The notes beneath the pieces are model-generated. The model saw only the letters and a program-made list of their open reading frames with translations, ran no database searches and had not been told where the DNA came from. From the NCBI RefSeq assembly GCF_016918035.1, contig NZ_JAERWK010000010.1, forward strand, positions 186,001 through 250,000: DNA of 64,000 nt. The letters run 5' to 3'. The translations under genes were made by a program, and so were the position numbers. Shown piece after piece: positions 8,784 to 18,209 of this stretch; the first letter of the stretch is position 1; every line of letters starts with the position of its first letter. Source of the DNA: Nakamurella leprariae. GTDB taxonomy: Bacteria > Actinomycetota > Actinomycetes > Mycobacteriales > Nakamurellaceae.

Positions 8784-10712
8784 TCACTTCTTGGCGTCCT
8801 TGCCGGCGGTGGCGGCGGGCGCGTCGGTGGACAGTGCGGCGATGAAGGCTTCCTGGGGCACCTCGACCCGGCCGACCATCTTCATCCGCTTCTTGCCCTC
8901 CTTCTGCTTCTCCAGCAGCTTGCGCTTGCGGGTGATGTCGCCGCCGTAGCACTTGGCCAGCACGTCCTTGCGCATGGCGCGGATGGTCTCGCGGGCGATG
9001 ACCCGGGAGCCGACCGCGGCCTGGATCGGCACCTCGAACTGCTGCCGCGGGATCAGCTCGCGCAGCTTGGCCGTCATCGAGACCCCGTACGAGTAGGCCG
9101 CTTCCCGATGCACGATGGCCGAGAACGCATCGACCGCCTCGCCCTGCAGCAGGATGTCGACCTTGACCAGGTCGGCGTCCTCCATGCCGATCTCCTCGTA
9201 GTCCAGCGACGCGTACCCGCGGGTGCGGGACTTCAACGCGTCGAAGAAGTCGAAGATGATCTCGGCGAGCGGCATGGTGTACCGCATCTCGACCCGGGAC
9301 TCACTGAGGTAGTCCATCCCGCCGAGGGTTCCGCGGCGCGACTGGCACAGTTCCATGATGGCGCCGATGTACTCGCTCGGCGCGATGACGGTGCAGCGCA
9401 CCATCGGCTCCTGGATCTGCTTGATCTTGCCGGCCGGCCAGTCCGACGGGTTGGTGACGACGTGCTCGGTGCCATCCTCCATCGTCACCTGGTAGACGAC
9501 CGTCGGCGCCGTGGAGATCAGGTCCAGCCCGAACTCGCGCTCCAGCCGGTCCCGGGTGATCTCCAGGTGCAGCAGCCCGAGATAGCCGCAGCGGTATCCG
9601 AACCCGAGGGCGGCGGAGGACTCCGGCTCGTAGGTCAGCGCGGCGTCGTTGAGCCGCAGCTTGTCCAGCGCGTCGCGCAGCAGCGGGTAGTCGCTGCCGT
9701 CGAGCGGGAACAGCCCGGAGTAGACCATCGGCCGCGGGTCGCGGTACCCGCCGAGCGCCTGGGTGGCCCCCTTGACCTGGGAGGTGACGGTGTCGCCGAC
9801 CTTGGACTGCCGGACGTCCTTGACCCCGGTGATCAGGTAGCCGACCTCGCCGACGCCGAGCCCCTTGGTCGGCACCGGCTCGGGCGAGATGATGCCGACC
9901 TCGAGCAGCTCGTGGGTGGCCTTGGACGACATCATCTGGATGCGTTCACGCGGGGTGATCTTCCCGTCCACCACCCGGATGTAGGTGATGACGCCGCGGT
10001 AGATGTCGTAGACCGAGTCGAAGATCATCGCCCGGGCCGGTGCGTCCGGATCGCCGACCGGGGCCGGGATCTGGTCCACCACCAGGTCGAGCAGCTCGGC
10101 CACCCCGGCACCGGTCTTGCCGGACACCCGCAGCACGTCCTCCGGCGACCCGCCCAGGATGTGCGCGATCTCCTCGGCGTACCGCTCCGGCTGGGCGGCC
10201 GGCAGGTCGATCTTGTTCAGCACCGGGATGACCGTCAGGTCGTTCTCCAGGGCCAGGTACAGGTTGGCCAGGGTCTGCGCCTCGATGCCCTGGGCGGCGT
10301 CGACCAGCAGCACCGCCCCCTCGCACGCGGCCAACGACCGGGACACCTCGTAGGTGAAGTCCACGTGCCCCGGGGTGTCGATCATCTGCAGCACGTGCTC
10401 GGTGCCGGCGCGGCTCCCGCTGCGCGGAGTCCACGGCAGCCGCACGTTCTGGGCCTTGATGGTGATGCCGCGTTCCCGCTCGATGTCCATCCGGTCCAGG
10501 TACTGCGCGCGCATGGAGCGGTCGTCGACGACGCCGGTGAGCTGCAGCATGCGGTCGGCCAGCGTCGACTTGCCGTGGTCGATGTGCGCGATGATGCAGA
10601 AGTTGCGGATCAGCTCGGGCGCCGTGAACGTCGTCCGGTGCGCGATCGATGCATTGGGGGCCAAGGCGGGACTTTCGGCTGGTCGGGCAGCTGGTCGGGA
10701 ACTCGGGTCCAT
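8784..10712 (-). CDS. lepA: Elongation factor 4 (LepA), ribosomal GTPase
   Basis: LepA is an EF-G-like GTPase that remodels stalled or assembling ribosomes. About 642 residues. A short disordered N-terminus precedes the G domain with AHIDHGKST (G1), ERERGIT (G2), DTPGH (G3) and NKIDLP (G4). EF-G-like domains follow, then the LepA-specific C-terminal domain with [21 protein letters not shown]. The ATG at 10712 is chosen; an in-frame GTG at 10736 would add eight residues and neither has a strong ribosome site. It is followed by the two small membrane genes and hemW. Identity is certain, only the start is in doubt. Confidence 0.95.
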   Translation of the reverse strand: MDPSSRPAARPAESPALAPNASIAHRTTFTAPELIRNFCIIAHIDHGKSTLADRMLQLTGVVDDRSMRAQYLDRMDIERERGITIKAQNVRLPWTPRSGSRAGTEHVLQMIDTPGHVDFTYEVSRSLAACEGAVLLVDAAQGIEAQTLANLYLALENDLTVIPVLNKIDLPAAQPERYAEEIAHILGGSPEDVLRVSGKTGAGVAELLDLVVDQIPAPVGDPDAPARAMIFDSVYDIYRGVITYIRVVDGKITPRERIQMMSSKATHELLEVGIISPEPVPTKGLGVGEVGYLITGVKDVRQSKVGDTVTSQVKGATQALGGYRDPRPMVYSGLFPLDGSDYPLLRDALDKLRLNDAALTYEPESSAALGFGYRCGYLGLLHLEITRDRLEREFGLDLISTAPTVVYQVTMEDGTEHVVTNPSDWPAGKIKQIQEPMVRCTVIAPSEYIGAIMELCQSRRGTLGGMDYLSESRVEMRYTMPLAEIIFDFFDALKSRTRGYASLDYEEIGMEDADLVKVDILLQGEAVDAFSAIVHREAAYSYGVSMTAKLRELIPRQQFEVPIQAAVGSRVIARETIRAMRKDVLAKCYGGDITRKRKLLEKQKEGKKRMKMVGRVEVPQEAFIAALSTDAPAATAGKDAKK

Positions 10713-10763
10713 CACTGTCGGGATCCATCGTCCCACGTGACGTCGCCGGCCCCGCCCGTCAGC

Positions 10764-11684
10764 TCACCGGTCCCGGGTCCGCTCGGCCAGCAGCTCGATG
10801 GCTCGCAGGATCCGGCCCAGCTGCGCCTCGAAGGTGGCCGCGGGGTCCTGCCGGAACGCCCCGCCGTACCAGAGGGCCTTGGTGGCGGGCAGGTCCGCGG
10901 TCGGCAGGTGCTCGGCCCAGAACGACCGCTCACCGGCCTCCCCCGGTGCCGCCGATCCGCGACCGAGTTCCTCCGCGTTCGGCACCCGGCCCAGCCGCCG
11001 GGCCCGCAGCGGCGCCGTGGCCGCCCGCCCGGCGGCACCGAAGACGAAGGACTCCAGCAGTTCCCGGGTGGTGGTGACGTCGAAGGTGTCGAGGCCGGCG
11101 TCGAGCAGGGCCTGCAGCATCTCCTCGGTGGCCGCCAGCACGTTCGGGCCGAACGGCCGGGCCCACAGGTCGGTGGTGAGCAGCCACGGATCGTCGAGAT
11201 ACGTCTGCCGGGTCTGCTGCACGTGCGACCGGATCCGTTCCTGCCACGGCGCCTCCCGGTCGACCCGCTGCCGGCGGCCGTAGGCCGCGTCGATCATCAG
11301 CTCGACCAGGTCGCCGCGTCCGGGCACGTACGTGTAGAGCGTCATCGCCCCGACGCCCAGCCGCTTGGCCACGGCCCGCATGGTCAGGTCCTGCAGGCCG
11401 TGCAGGCCGCCGTCCCGAGCCAGGTCGGTACCGGCGCCGACGATGTCGTCGAGAGTGAGCCGCGGCTTGGGGCCGCGGCGGCCACTGCGCACGTCCCGCC
11501 AGAGCAGGGCGAGCAGCCGCTCGGGGTCGGTGACCTGGTCGGGGTCGGCGGCCTCGACCGGACCCGTGTCACCGGGCGGCTCCGTGTCACCGGCCGGTTC
11601 GGCGGCGGGGACGTCGCTCGCGGACAGGTCGGCGTCCGACTCGTCCGCCCCGGCGTCGCCGCCGGGCTCCCTCGATCCAGTCAC
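10764..11684 (-). CDS. TetR family transcriptional regulator
   Basis: A 306-residue DNA-binding repressor. A long acidic, Pro/Gly-rich N-terminal tail (1-60) is followed by RRGPKPRLTLDDIVGAG and the helix-turn-helix MRAVAKRLGVGAMTLYTYV (about 102-120). The C-terminal ligand/dimer domain resembles the tetracycline-repressor-like class, with WARPFGPNVL and FVFGAAGRAA. The GTG start at 11684 has GGGAG seven bases upstream. The neighbours lepA and yaaA are housekeeping, so the target is unclear; the DrrAB exporter several kilobases away is a possible but unsupported target. The N-terminal extension is unusually long for the family. Confidence 0.88.
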   Translation of the reverse strand: MTGSREPGGDAGADESDADLSASDVPAAEPAGDTEPPGDTGPVEAADPDQVTDPERLLALLWRDVRSGRRGPKPRLTLDDIVGAGTDLARDGGLHGLQDLTMRAVAKRLGVGAMTLYTYVPGRGDLVELMIDAAYGRRQRVDREAPWQERIRSHVQQTRQTYLDDPWLLTTDLWARPFGPNVLAATEEMLQALLDAGLDTFDVTTTRELLESFVFGAAGRAATAPLRARRLGRVPNAEELGRGSAAPGEAGERSFWAEHLPTADLPATKALWYGGAFRQDPAATFEAQLGRILRAIELLAERTRDR

Positions 11685-11757
11685 CGCGTCACTCCCTCGT
11701 CCGCTCGGGTCTGCCGGTCCATCGTCACCCCGGCGCCGGCACGCGCCGCGGACCGGC

Positions 11758-12513
11758 TCACGTGATCAGGTCCAGCCGGTCGGGCGCCGGTCGTTCCACG
11801 GTCAACCCGGCCCGCCGGGCCACCCGCACCATGGTCGCCACGTCGCCCACCTCGGCCCGGGTGGCCAGCAACGCGCGAGCCAGCCGTCCCTTGGCCGCCT
11901 TGCTGAAGTGGCTCACCACGGTGCGCGATCCGTCGGGCCGTTCGCTGAGCACCCGGACCCCCACCGCGCCCGGGACGGGCGCGAAGGCGGCGTACGCGCC
12001 GGAGCGCAGATCGAGCACGAGGCCGTGCGTGTCGGCTGCCGCAGCCAGGACCGGCGTCAGCACCGGACGCCAGCCGGCCGGGACGGCCGGACCGCCGGGC
12101 AGCACGGAGCCGGCCGACAGCCGGTAGGCCGGGATCCTGTCGGCCCCCGCGACCACGCCGAACAGCGCCGAGCTGATCAGCAGCAACCGTCCGGCCCGTT
12201 CACGCGCCGCCGGTGGCAGCGACGGCACGTCCAGGTGGTCGAACAGCACGCCGGTGTAGCGGGCGACGGCCGGCAGCGTGGGTGCGGTGCGGACCGCGGC
12301 GGTGGCCAGCACCTCGTCGTCCTTCCCGGCGGAGACGCCCAGCGCCGCCCGCGCTGCGGGCAGGTCGGCGCACAGGGCCACGACCCGGTCGAGCTGTCGT
12401 TCCCGGGCGGCCGTCAGACCGGGTGCATCGGCCCACACCAGTCCGGCCGGATCGACGGGTGCCCCGTCGCCGCCGGTGGCCTTGGTCTCCGAGGGCGGGA
12501 GCAGGATGAGCAC
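11758..12513 (-). CDS. yaaA: Peroxide stress protein YaaA (UPF0246/DUF328)
   Basis: A 251-residue cytoplasmic protein starting with the family block ILLPPSETK (residues 2-10). It carries SSALFGVV, IPAYRLSAG and VVSHFSKAAKGRLAR, all typical of the YaaA fold, which in E. coli limits intracellular iron and DNA damage during peroxide stress. The GTG start at 12513 follows AAGG by about nine bases and places the conserved block at the N-terminus; the frame is open further upstream into the divergent promoter region. It is divergent from the first molybdopterin oxidoreductase with about 90 bp between starts. Peroxide protection is inferred from the family only. Confidence 0.88.
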   Translation of the reverse strand: MLILLPPSETKATGGDGAPVDPAGLVWADAPGLTAARERQLDRVVALCADLPAARAALGVSAGKDDEVLATAAVRTAPTLPAVARYTGVLFDHLDVPSLPPAARERAGRLLLISSALFGVVAGADRIPAYRLSAGSVLPGGPAVPAGWRPVLTPVLAAAADTHGLVLDLRSGAYAAFAPVPGAVGVRVLSERPDGSRTVVSHFSKAAKGRLARALLATRAEVGDVATMVRVARRAGLTVERPAPDRLDLIT

Positions 12514-12605
12514 GACGGCGGACCTTAGTCGCCGGACCGATGCACCATGGTCCCGCGGGCATCCCCGTCGCCTGTGCGCCCGTCCCGCCGGTCCTGGAGG
12601 CTGCC

Positions 12606-14399
12606 GTGTCGTTCTCCGTCGGGACTCCCCCGTCGTCTGGGTCCGCTCCCTCGACTCCGGTCGCACCGTCCGGCCTGTGGATGCCCGGCCGCGCCGCCGC
12701 TGTGGGCCTGGGGCTGGCCGCGGTCGCCCTCACCCTCGGCGTGGCCGAGCTGGTCGCGGCCGGCGGCCAGGCGGTCGGGCTGTTCGGTCCGGCGGCCGCG
12801 CCGCTGTCCGCGCTGGGCGCCGGATTCATCGACCTCACCCCGGGCTGGCTCAAGGACCTGGCCGTCTCGTGGTTCGGAGTGCACGACAAGACGGCGCTGC
12901 GGGTCGGCATGGGCGTGGTGCTGGTGCTGGCGGCCGCGGTGATCGGGCTCATCGGGCGGCGATCGCCCAGGATCGCCGCCGCGGTCGCCGCCGGGCTGCT
13001 GGTCGTGGCCGCCGTCGCCGTGCTGACCCGGGCGGACGCCGCGGCGTTCGACCTGGCGCCGCTCATCGTCGGGGGCACGGCCGGGCTCTGGCTGCTGCTC
13101 AGCGCGTGGCGCCGGACGGCGCTGCCGCCGGACGTGTTGGCCGCGGCCCGGAGACGGTCGGCGGACGACGGACCGGTCTGGTCCGACGATCCCGACGGCA
13201 GCACCGCGGCCGGGCCGCCCGCCGGGCCGGGCCCTCGCGACCGCGGCGGTCGGGTCGTGCTGACCGGCGACCGGCACCCGATGGGTCCGGTCGCGGGCGC
13301 GGGCGGCGGCACCGGTGTCGACCGGCGCCAATTCCTGCGGCTGGCCGGCAGTGGCGCGGTGGTGGCGGTGCTGGCCGGCGCGGTGTCGCGGCTCATCCCC
13401 AGCGGCGCCGACGTCGCCGCCAGCCGGGCCGCGTTCGGCCTCCCGGTCGCGGGTGACCTGCTCCCGGTGCCCGGCACTCCGCTCGACGTCCCGGGACTGG
13501 CCTCGTTCATCACCCCGAACGCCGACTTCTACCGCATCGACACCGCATTCACCGTCCCCCGGATGACCACCGCGGACTGGCGGCTGAACGTGCACGGGCT
13601 GGTCGACAGCCCGTTCGAGCTGACCTTCGACGAGCTGGTGGTCATGCCGTCGGTGGAACGAACCATCACCCTGACCTGTGTCTCGAACGAGGTCGGCGGC
13701 GACCTGATCGGCACCGCCCGCTGGCAGGGTGTGCGGATCGCCGACGTGCTGGCCCGGGCCGGGGTGCGGACCGCGGACGGACCCCAGGGCGGCCCGGACT
13801 GCGTGCTGTCCACCAGTGTCGACGGGTTCACCGTCACCACCCCCCTGCAGGCGCTGACCGACGGACGGGACGCGTTGCTGGCCTACGGCATGAACGGCGA
13901 GCCGCTGCCCCAGGAGCACGGCTTCCCGGTCCGCATGGTGGTCCCCGGCCTGTACGGCTACGTCTCGGCGACCAAGTGGGTGGTCGACCTCGCGGTGACC
14001 CGCTTCGAGCGGGTGTCGGCGTTCTGGTCCGATCGGGGTTGGGCCGAGGAAGGACCCATCAAGCTGTCGTCCCGGATCGACGTCCCACGTCCGCTGGAAC
14101 CGGTGCCGGCCGGCGAGGTGACCATCGCCGGGGTGGCCTGGGCCCAGCACATCGGAGTCGCCGCCGTCCAGGTGCAGATCGACGGGGGCGACTGGCAGGA
14201 CGCCGAGCTGTCCGACGCCGGCACCGCGGACACCTGGCGGCAGTGGGTGTACCGCTGGGTGGACGCTCCGGCGGGTGAGCACTGGCTGCGATGCCGGGCG
14301 ACCGACGCCGCCGGGACGGTGCAGACCGCCGACGTCGCCCCGCCGGCCCCGGACGGGTCGACCGGGTTGGACGCGGTCAAGCTCATCGTCTCGCCGTGA
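12606..14399 (+). CDS. Membrane-anchored molybdopterin-dependent oxidoreductase (sulfite-oxidase family), copy 1
   Basis: A 597-residue extracytoplasmic redox enzyme. The N-terminal ~180 residues carry about four transmembrane segments. An internal twin-arginine motif DRRQFLRLAG (Arg240-Arg241) plus hydrophobic helix precedes the catalytic part, so the molybdenum domain is probably exported folded by Tat. The sulfite-oxidase-type pterin domain includes [11 protein letters not shown] with the likely molybdenum ligand Cys358, followed by ARWQGVRIADVL and [12 protein letters not shown]; a Mo-co dimerisation domain closes the protein. The GTG start is chosen for GGAGG five bases upstream. A paralogue follows 75 bp later. 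The substrate is unknown; the absence of a heme domain argues against classical sulfite oxidase. Confidence 0.88.
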   Translation: MSFSVGTPPSSGSAPSTPVAPSGLWMPGRAAAVGLGLAAVALTLGVAELVAAGGQAVGLFGPAAAPLSALGAGFIDLTPGWLKDLAVSWFGVHDKTALRVGMGVVLVLAAAVIGLIGRRSPRIAAAVAAGLLVVAAVAVLTRADAAAFDLAPLIVGGTAGLWLLLSAWRRTALPPDVLAAARRRSADDGPVWSDDPDGSTAAGPPAGPGPRDRGGRVVLTGDRHPMGPVAGAGGGTGVDRRQFLRLAGSGAVVAVLAGAVSRLIPSGADVAASRAAFGLPVAGDLLPVPGTPLDVPGLASFITPNADFYRIDTAFTVPRMTTADWRLNVHGLVDSPFELTFDELVVMPSVERTITLTCVSNEVGGDLIGTARWQGVRIADVLARAGVRTADGPQGGPDCVLSTSVDGFTVTTPLQALTDGRDALLAYGMNGEPLPQEHGFPVRMVVPGLYGYVSATKWVVDLAVTRFERVSAFWSDRGWAEEGPIKLSSRIDVPRPLEPVPAGEVTIAGVAWAQHIGVAAVQVQIDGGDWQDAELSDAGTADTWRQWVYRWVDAPAGEHWLRCRATDAAGTVQTADVAPPAPDGSTGLDAVKLIVSP

Positions 14400-14440
14400 G
14401 CCCTCCCGGGTGACCGGACCCGGGTGATCGGCTTCGGCGC

Positions 14441-14468
14441 CCATCCAGGACGAGCACGGCGACGAAGC
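14441..14468 (+). promoter_or_regulatory. SigK-like promoter, CCATCC-N16-CGAAGC
   Basis: CCATCC (14441-14446), 16 bases, then CGAAGC (14463-14468) resembles the -35/-10 pair I recall for mycobacterial SigK (CCATCC and CGAATC). The -10 ends six bases before the ATG of the second oxidoreductase, which would give a leaderless mRNA and explains the lack of a ribosome site. A near-identical element precedes the fasciclin gene. Confidence 0.55.
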
Positions 14469-14474
14469 CCGGGC

Positions 14475-16238
14475 ATGACCCAGCGCTCCGCGCCCGCCGC
14501 CACCGCCGTGCCGCCGCCCCCCGCCGTCCGCGTCTGGCGGCCCGGGGTGGGCGTGTCCGCGCTGCTGGGCGTGGTCGCGGTCGGCCTGACCCTGGGCCTG
14601 GCCGAGCTGCTCGCCGCGCTGGGTTGGTGGTCCGGACTGCTCGATCCGGCCGCGTCGCCGGTGGCCTCGCTGGGCGCGGGCTTCATCGAGCTGACCCCGG
14701 AGTGGCTCAAGCGGTTCGCCATCGACACCTTCGGGGAGCACGACAAGACGGCGCTGCGCATCGGCATGGGCGTCACCCTGGTCGTGGTGGCCGTGGCGGT
14801 CGGGCTGCTCGGCCGCCGCAGCCCCCGCAGCGCCGCGACGGTCGCCGGTGCGCTCACCGCGGTGGCCGTCGCCGCCGTGGTGACCCGGCCGTCGGCGTCA
14901 GCGGTCGACGCGGTGCCCACCGTGGCCGGCGGACTGGCCGGGATCGCGCTGCTGATCGGCGCGCTGCGCCGGACCGTGCTGACCCGCGACCAGGTGACGG
15001 AGATCGAGCGGACTCGTCGCGGGGTCCCGCCCACCGGGACGACCCCTGAGCCGGCGGCGGGACGGTCGCCGGACCCCGCCGACCGGGCCGTGTTCACCGG
15101 GGCGCGGCACCCGATGTCGCGGGCCGGATCGGGCGCCGCGCAGGTCCGGCCCGGCGTGGACCGGCGGAGGTTCCTGCTGCTGGCCGGGACGGGTGCGCTG
15201 GTGGCCACGGCCGCGGGCGGACTGGCGCGATGGGTTCCCAGTGGCGCCGACGTGATGGCCAGCCGGGCGGCGCTGGCCCTGCCACCCGTGGTCGACGCTC
15301 TCCCGGTGCCGGGCACGCCGGTGGTGGTGGACGGCGTGACGCCGTTCGTGACGCCGGCCGACGCGTTCTACCGGGTCGACACCGCCTTCACGGTGCCCCA
15401 GCTCACCGCCGAGGACTGGCGGCTGCGGGTGCACGGCCGGGTCGGCCGCACCGTGGAGCTCTCCTTCGCCGACCTGCTGGCCATGCCCGCGGTGGAACGC
15501 ACCATCACGCTGACGTGTGTCTCGAACGAGGTCGGCGGCAACCTGGTCGGCACCGCCCGCTGGCAGGGCGTCCGGCTCGCCGACGTGCTGGCCCTGGCCG
15601 GCGTCGGCGGCGGCCCGGGCGGGGAACCGGACGCGCCCGATTGCGTGCTGTCCACCAGCGTCGACGGCTTCACTGTCACCACGCCGCTGGACGCCCTGCT
15701 CGACGGACGGGACGCGTTGCTGGCCTACGGCATGAACGGCGACCCGCTGCCCCAGGAGCACGGCTTCCCGGTCCGCATGGTGGTCCCCGGCCTGTACGGC
15801 TACGTCTCGGCCACCAAGTGGGTGGTCGACCTGGAACTGACCCGGTTCCAGGACGTCTCGGCCTACTGGACCGACCGCGGTTGGGCCGCGCAGGCACCGA
15901 TCAAGACCTCCTCGCGGATCGACGTGCCCCGCGGGTTCGCCCAGCTGCCCCCGGGTGAGGTGGTGGTGGCCGGAGTGGCCTGGGCCCAGCACCGCGGCAT
16001 CACGGCCGTGCAGGTGCAGATCGACGACGGCGACTGGCAGGACGCCGAGCTCTCCGACGCGTTCACGGTCGACACCTGGCGGCAGTGGGTGTTCCGCTGG
16101 GACGCCCGGCCGGGTCCCCACGTGGTCCGGTGCCGCGCCGTCGACGGATCCGGCGTGGTGCAGACGGCGGACCGGGTCGGCACGCTGCCCGACGGCTCCA
16201 CGGGTCTGGACTCGCGCCAGGTCACCGTCACCGCCTGA
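14475..16238 (+). CDS. Membrane-anchored molybdopterin-dependent oxidoreductase, copy 2
   Basis: A 587-residue paralogue of the preceding gene with the same plan: about four N-terminal membrane helices, an internal twin-arginine motif [10 protein letters not shown], a pterin domain with [11 protein letters not shown] (Cys348 as likely molybdenum ligand) and a C-terminal dimerisation domain ending in DGSTGLDSR. Long stretches, for example around [17 protein letters not shown], are identical in both copies while the membrane part has diverged, which indicates tandem duplication with catalytic constraint. The ATG at 14475 is chosen because a SigK-like promoter ends just before it. The next gene encodes a fasciclin lipoprotein, so electron transfer or binding partners on the outer face are plausible. 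Confidence 0.88.
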   Translation: MTQRSAPAATAVPPPPAVRVWRPGVGVSALLGVVAVGLTLGLAELLAALGWWSGLLDPAASPVASLGAGFIELTPEWLKRFAIDTFGEHDKTALRIGMGVTLVVVAVAVGLLGRRSPRSAATVAGALTAVAVAAVVTRPSASAVDAVPTVAGGLAGIALLIGALRRTVLTRDQVTEIERTRRGVPPTGTTPEPAAGRSPDPADRAVFTGARHPMSRAGSGAAQVRPGVDRRRFLLLAGTGALVATAAGGLARWVPSGADVMASRAALALPPVVDALPVPGTPVVVDGVTPFVTPADAFYRVDTAFTVPQLTAEDWRLRVHGRVGRTVELSFADLLAMPAVERTITLTCVSNEVGGNLVGTARWQGVRLADVLALAGVGGGPGGEPDAPDCVLSTSVDGFTVTTPLDALLDGRDALLAYGMNGDPLPQEHGFPVRMVVPGLYGYVSATKWVVDLELTRFQDVSAYWTDRGWAAQAPIKTSSRIDVPRGFAQLPPGEVVVAGVAWAQHRGITAVQVQIDDGDWQDAELSDAFTVDTWRQWVFRWDARPGPHVVRCRAVDGSGVVQTADRVGTLPDGSTGLDSRQVTVTA

Positions 16239-16271
16239 GACCACCCGATCCGGTGATGGTCGCATCGACAC

Positions 16272-16299
16272 CCATCCGCACCGGACGAGGCACCGAACC
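16272..16299 (+). promoter_or_regulatory. SigK-like promoter, CCATCC-N16-CGAACC
   Basis: CCATCC (16272-16277) and CGAACC (16294-16299) are separated by 16 bases, close to the mycobacterial SigK consensus as I recall it. In M. tuberculosis SigK drives mpt83/mpt70, which encode fasciclin proteins; the gene downstream here also encodes a fasciclin lipoprotein. The implied leader is about 120 bases. Confidence 0.6.
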
Positions 16300-16425
16300 A
16301 CTGTCACACAACGGAAGTCGGCGGGATGTCACCGAGAATGCTGCGGTGACAAGCGCTTCCGGACGGCGGGCCGGTCGCCCGCCGACAGCACGGTCGAACC
16401 GCACCGTCCACGACAGGAGAGCATC

Positions 16426-17142
16426 ATGATCGTCAAGCGCACCGCCACCCTGCTGGCCGGCCTCGGCCTGGCCGCCACCCTGGCCGCCTGCGGCTCCGGC
16501 TCGGACGCCGGCTCCGGCAGCATGACGACCTCGCCGTCGTCGAGCATGTCGAGCTCGTCCGACATGTCGAGCCCCATGTCGAGCCCGATGTCGAGCCCGA
16601 TGTCGTCGTCCGCCCCGATGTCGAGCTCGGGCGGCGCCATGGCCGAGGGTGACCTGGTCGGCCCGGGCTGCGCGGACTACGCGGCGGCGGTGCCGTCCGG
16701 CGCCGGTTCGGTCGAGGGCATGGCCGCCGATCCCGTCGCCGTGGCCGCCTCGAACAATCCGCTGCTGACCCAGCTGACCGCGGCGGTGTCCGGCCAGCTG
16801 AACCCGCAGGTGAACCTGGTCGACACCCTGAACAACGGCGAATTCACCGTCTTCGCCCCGGTCGACGACGCCTTCGCGGCCCTGCCGGCGACCACCGTCG
16901 ACACGCTGAAGACCGACAGCACCCTGCTCACCGGCATCCTGACCTACCACGTGGTGCCGGGGCAGCTGTCCCCTGATGCGGTGGTCGGCACCCACACCAC
17001 GGCCAACGGCGCCACGCTGGAGGTCACCGGCTCCGGCGATGCGCTCATGGTCAACGGCGCCTCGGTCATCTGCGGCGGCGTCACCACCGCGAACGCGACC
17101 GTCTACCTGATCGACCAGGTGCTCACCCCGCCGGCGAGCTGA
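16426..17142 (+). CDS. Fasciclin-domain surface lipoprotein (MPT83/MPB70-like)
   Basis: A 238-residue lipoprotein expected on the outer face of the membrane. The signal peptide [12 protein letters not shown] ends in the lipobox LAAC (Cys22). A low-complexity Met/Ser/Pro segment (about 41-68) forms a spacer, then [15 protein letters not shown] leads into one fasciclin domain (about 103-236) with [30 protein letters not shown] and LTYHVVPGQ. These blocks are those of mycobacterial MPT83/MPB70. AGGAGAG lies six bases before the ATG. It follows two molybdopterin oxidoreductases, and the shared promoter type suggests one regulon. Fasciclin domains mediate adhesion; a role with the redox enzymes is inference. 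Confidence 0.93.
   Translation: MIVKRTATLLAGLGLAATLAACGSGSDAGSGSMTTSPSSSMSSSSDMSSPMSSPMSSPMSSSAPMSSSGGAMAEGDLVGPGCADYAAAVPSGAGSVEGMAADPVAVAASNNPLLTQLTAAVSGQLNPQVNLVDTLNNGEFTVFAPVDDAFAALPATTVDTLKTDSTLLTGILTYHVVPGQLSPDAVVGTHTTANGATLEVTGSGDALMVNGASVICGGVTTANATVYLIDQVLTPPAS
16546..16629 (+). repeat. Met-Ser codon repeat inside the fasciclin gene
   Basis: ATGTCGAGC-type units recur, including three consecutive 12-bp copies of ATGTCGAGCCCS at 16564-16599, encoding MSSP repeats with Met every four residues. In-frame copy changes would lengthen or shorten the spacer between lipid anchor and fasciclin domain. Confidence 0.85.
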
Positions 17143-17166
17143 CGGGCAGATCGCTCGATCCCAGCC

Positions 17167-17199
17167 GTCCGGGCCGTCCCGATCAGGGGCGGCCCGGAC
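17167..17199. terminator. Hairpin between convergent fasciclin and DoxX genes
   Basis: GTCCGGGCCG (17167-17176) pairs perfectly with CGGCCCGGAC (17190-17199) across a 13-base loop. The right arm overlaps the 3' end of the minus-strand DoxX-like gene, so the stem could stop transcription from both sides. Confidence 0.6.
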
Positions 17200-17623
17200 C
17201 CACGCCCGCCGCCTTGAGTGACCACCAGATCAACGGCAGTTGCAGCGGCAACCGAGCCAGCGTGAGGGCCTGGGCCTGGGCCGGCACCCGGTGCCGCACC
17301 GCAGTGACGGCCATGTCGATGTTCGCCGGGAACACGCCGACCATGAGCGCGGCCGACGCCCAGCCGCCCACCCGTCGGGTGGCGGGCATCGCGAGCAGCC
17401 CGGCACAGCCGATCTCGGCCACCCCGCTGACCGCGACCACCGTCGGCGCCGCCGGGAACCACGACGGCACGAACGCCTGGTAGGTGTCGGGCTTCACGAA
17501 GTGGGCGACGCCGGCCCCGCCGAGCAGGGCCACCATGAACCAGGTGGTGGCGGTGGCCTTCGGCGGGCCGTCGGCCCGGGACACGGCCGAGCGGACACGG
17601 GACGTCAGGGAGCGGAGCGGCAT
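17183..17623 (-). CDS. DoxX-like integral membrane protein
   Basis: A 146-residue membrane protein with four predicted helices. Family-like features are GGAGVAHFVKPDTYQAFVP near residue 36, GVAEIGCAGLLAMP and GVFPANIDMAV. DoxX-type proteins in actinobacteria are implicated in membrane redox or thiol stress, but the exact activity of this subgroup is unknown. The ATG at 17623 is the first in frame. It is convergent with the fasciclin gene and divergent from rpsT with about 235 bp between them. No ribosome site stands out. Confidence 0.75.
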   Translation of the reverse strand: MPLRSLTSRVRSAVSRADGPPKATATTWFMVALLGGAGVAHFVKPDTYQAFVPSWFPAAPTVVAVSGVAEIGCAGLLAMPATRRVGGWASAALMVGVFPANIDMAVTAVRHRVPAQAQALTLARLPLQLPLIWWSLKAAGVGPGRP

Positions 17624-17679
17624 CGCAGCAGTGTGCGGGATGCGATCAGCGGGACGACGACCCGGACCGGTCGCTGTTG

Positions 17680-17685
17680 TATGCT
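17680..17685 (+). promoter_or_regulatory. Probable -10 element for rpsT
   Basis: TATGCT matches the housekeeping -10 consensus in an otherwise GC-rich divergent region; a weak GACGAC lies about 18 bases upstream. Transcription from here would give a leader of roughly 165 bases before rpsT, leaving room for autogenous control. Confidence 0.5.
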
Positions 17686-17857
17686 GTTCTGTCGGTGCGT
17701 CTGCTGATGCACCTGATGGTCTGCCTCAGCGGTGGTGCGCGCTGTGCCGGCGCCCGGGACTCCCGGGTCCGATGCGGTGCACCCCCGGTCCACGGCGGAC
17801 CCGACCAGGCGTGCAGAGCATCCACCAGCAACGAGAGAGATTGAAGGCAGATCCCGC

Positions 17858-18118
17858 GTGGCCAACATCAAGTCGCAGATCAAGCGCATCCGGACCAACG
17901 AGCTCGCCCGGCAGCGCAACAAGTCGGTGAAGTCGGCTCTGAAGACGGCCGTCCGCAAGGTGCGCACCGCGGTCGACGCCGGTGACAAGGACGCGGCGCA
18001 GGTCGAGCTGCGCGCCGCCGGCCGCAGCCTGGACAAGGCCGTCTCCAAGGGCGTCATCCACGCCAACCAGGCCGCCAACCGCAAGTCCGCGCTGGCCCAG
18101 CAGGTCAACGCGCTCTGA
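17858..18118 (+). CDS. rpsT: 30S ribosomal protein S20
   Basis: S20 binds 16S rRNA early in small-subunit assembly. The product has 86 residues, the normal length, starting [20 protein letters not shown] after the initiator, then [17 protein letters not shown] and [17 protein letters not shown], rich in Lys, Arg and Ala as expected of this three-helix RNA-binding protein. The GTG at 17858 is chosen because all S20 proteins start there; a GAAGG about ten bases upstream is the likely ribosome site. It is convergent with holA, an arrangement also seen in mycobacteria, with a strong hairpin between. Confidence 0.97.
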   Translation: MANIKSQIKRIRTNELARQRNKSVKSALKTAVRKVRTAVDAGDKDAAQVELRAAGRSLDKAVSKGVIHANQAANRKSALAQQVNAL

Positions 18119-18157
18119 CGCGGCGGTCGGGCCGAGCAGCCCGGCACCTGAGCATCC

Positions 18158-18197
18158 GACGAACGCCACGGCCCCACCACGGGCCGTGGCGTTCGTC
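18158..18197. terminator. Strong bidirectional terminator between rpsT and holA
   Basis: A perfect 17-bp stem: GACGAACGCCACGGCCC (18158-18174) pairs with 18181-18197 across the loop CACCAC. It lies between convergent genes and can terminate both. Confidence 0.85.
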
Positions 18198-18209
18198 GTC
18201 GCCGGGTGG

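Noticed and set aside
9108-11765. 885-codon open frame on the + strand opposite lepA and the TetR gene
   Set aside because: Low-complexity His/Arg/Asp/Gly-rich shadow of two well-supported minus-strand genes, with no ribosome site or recognisable domain.
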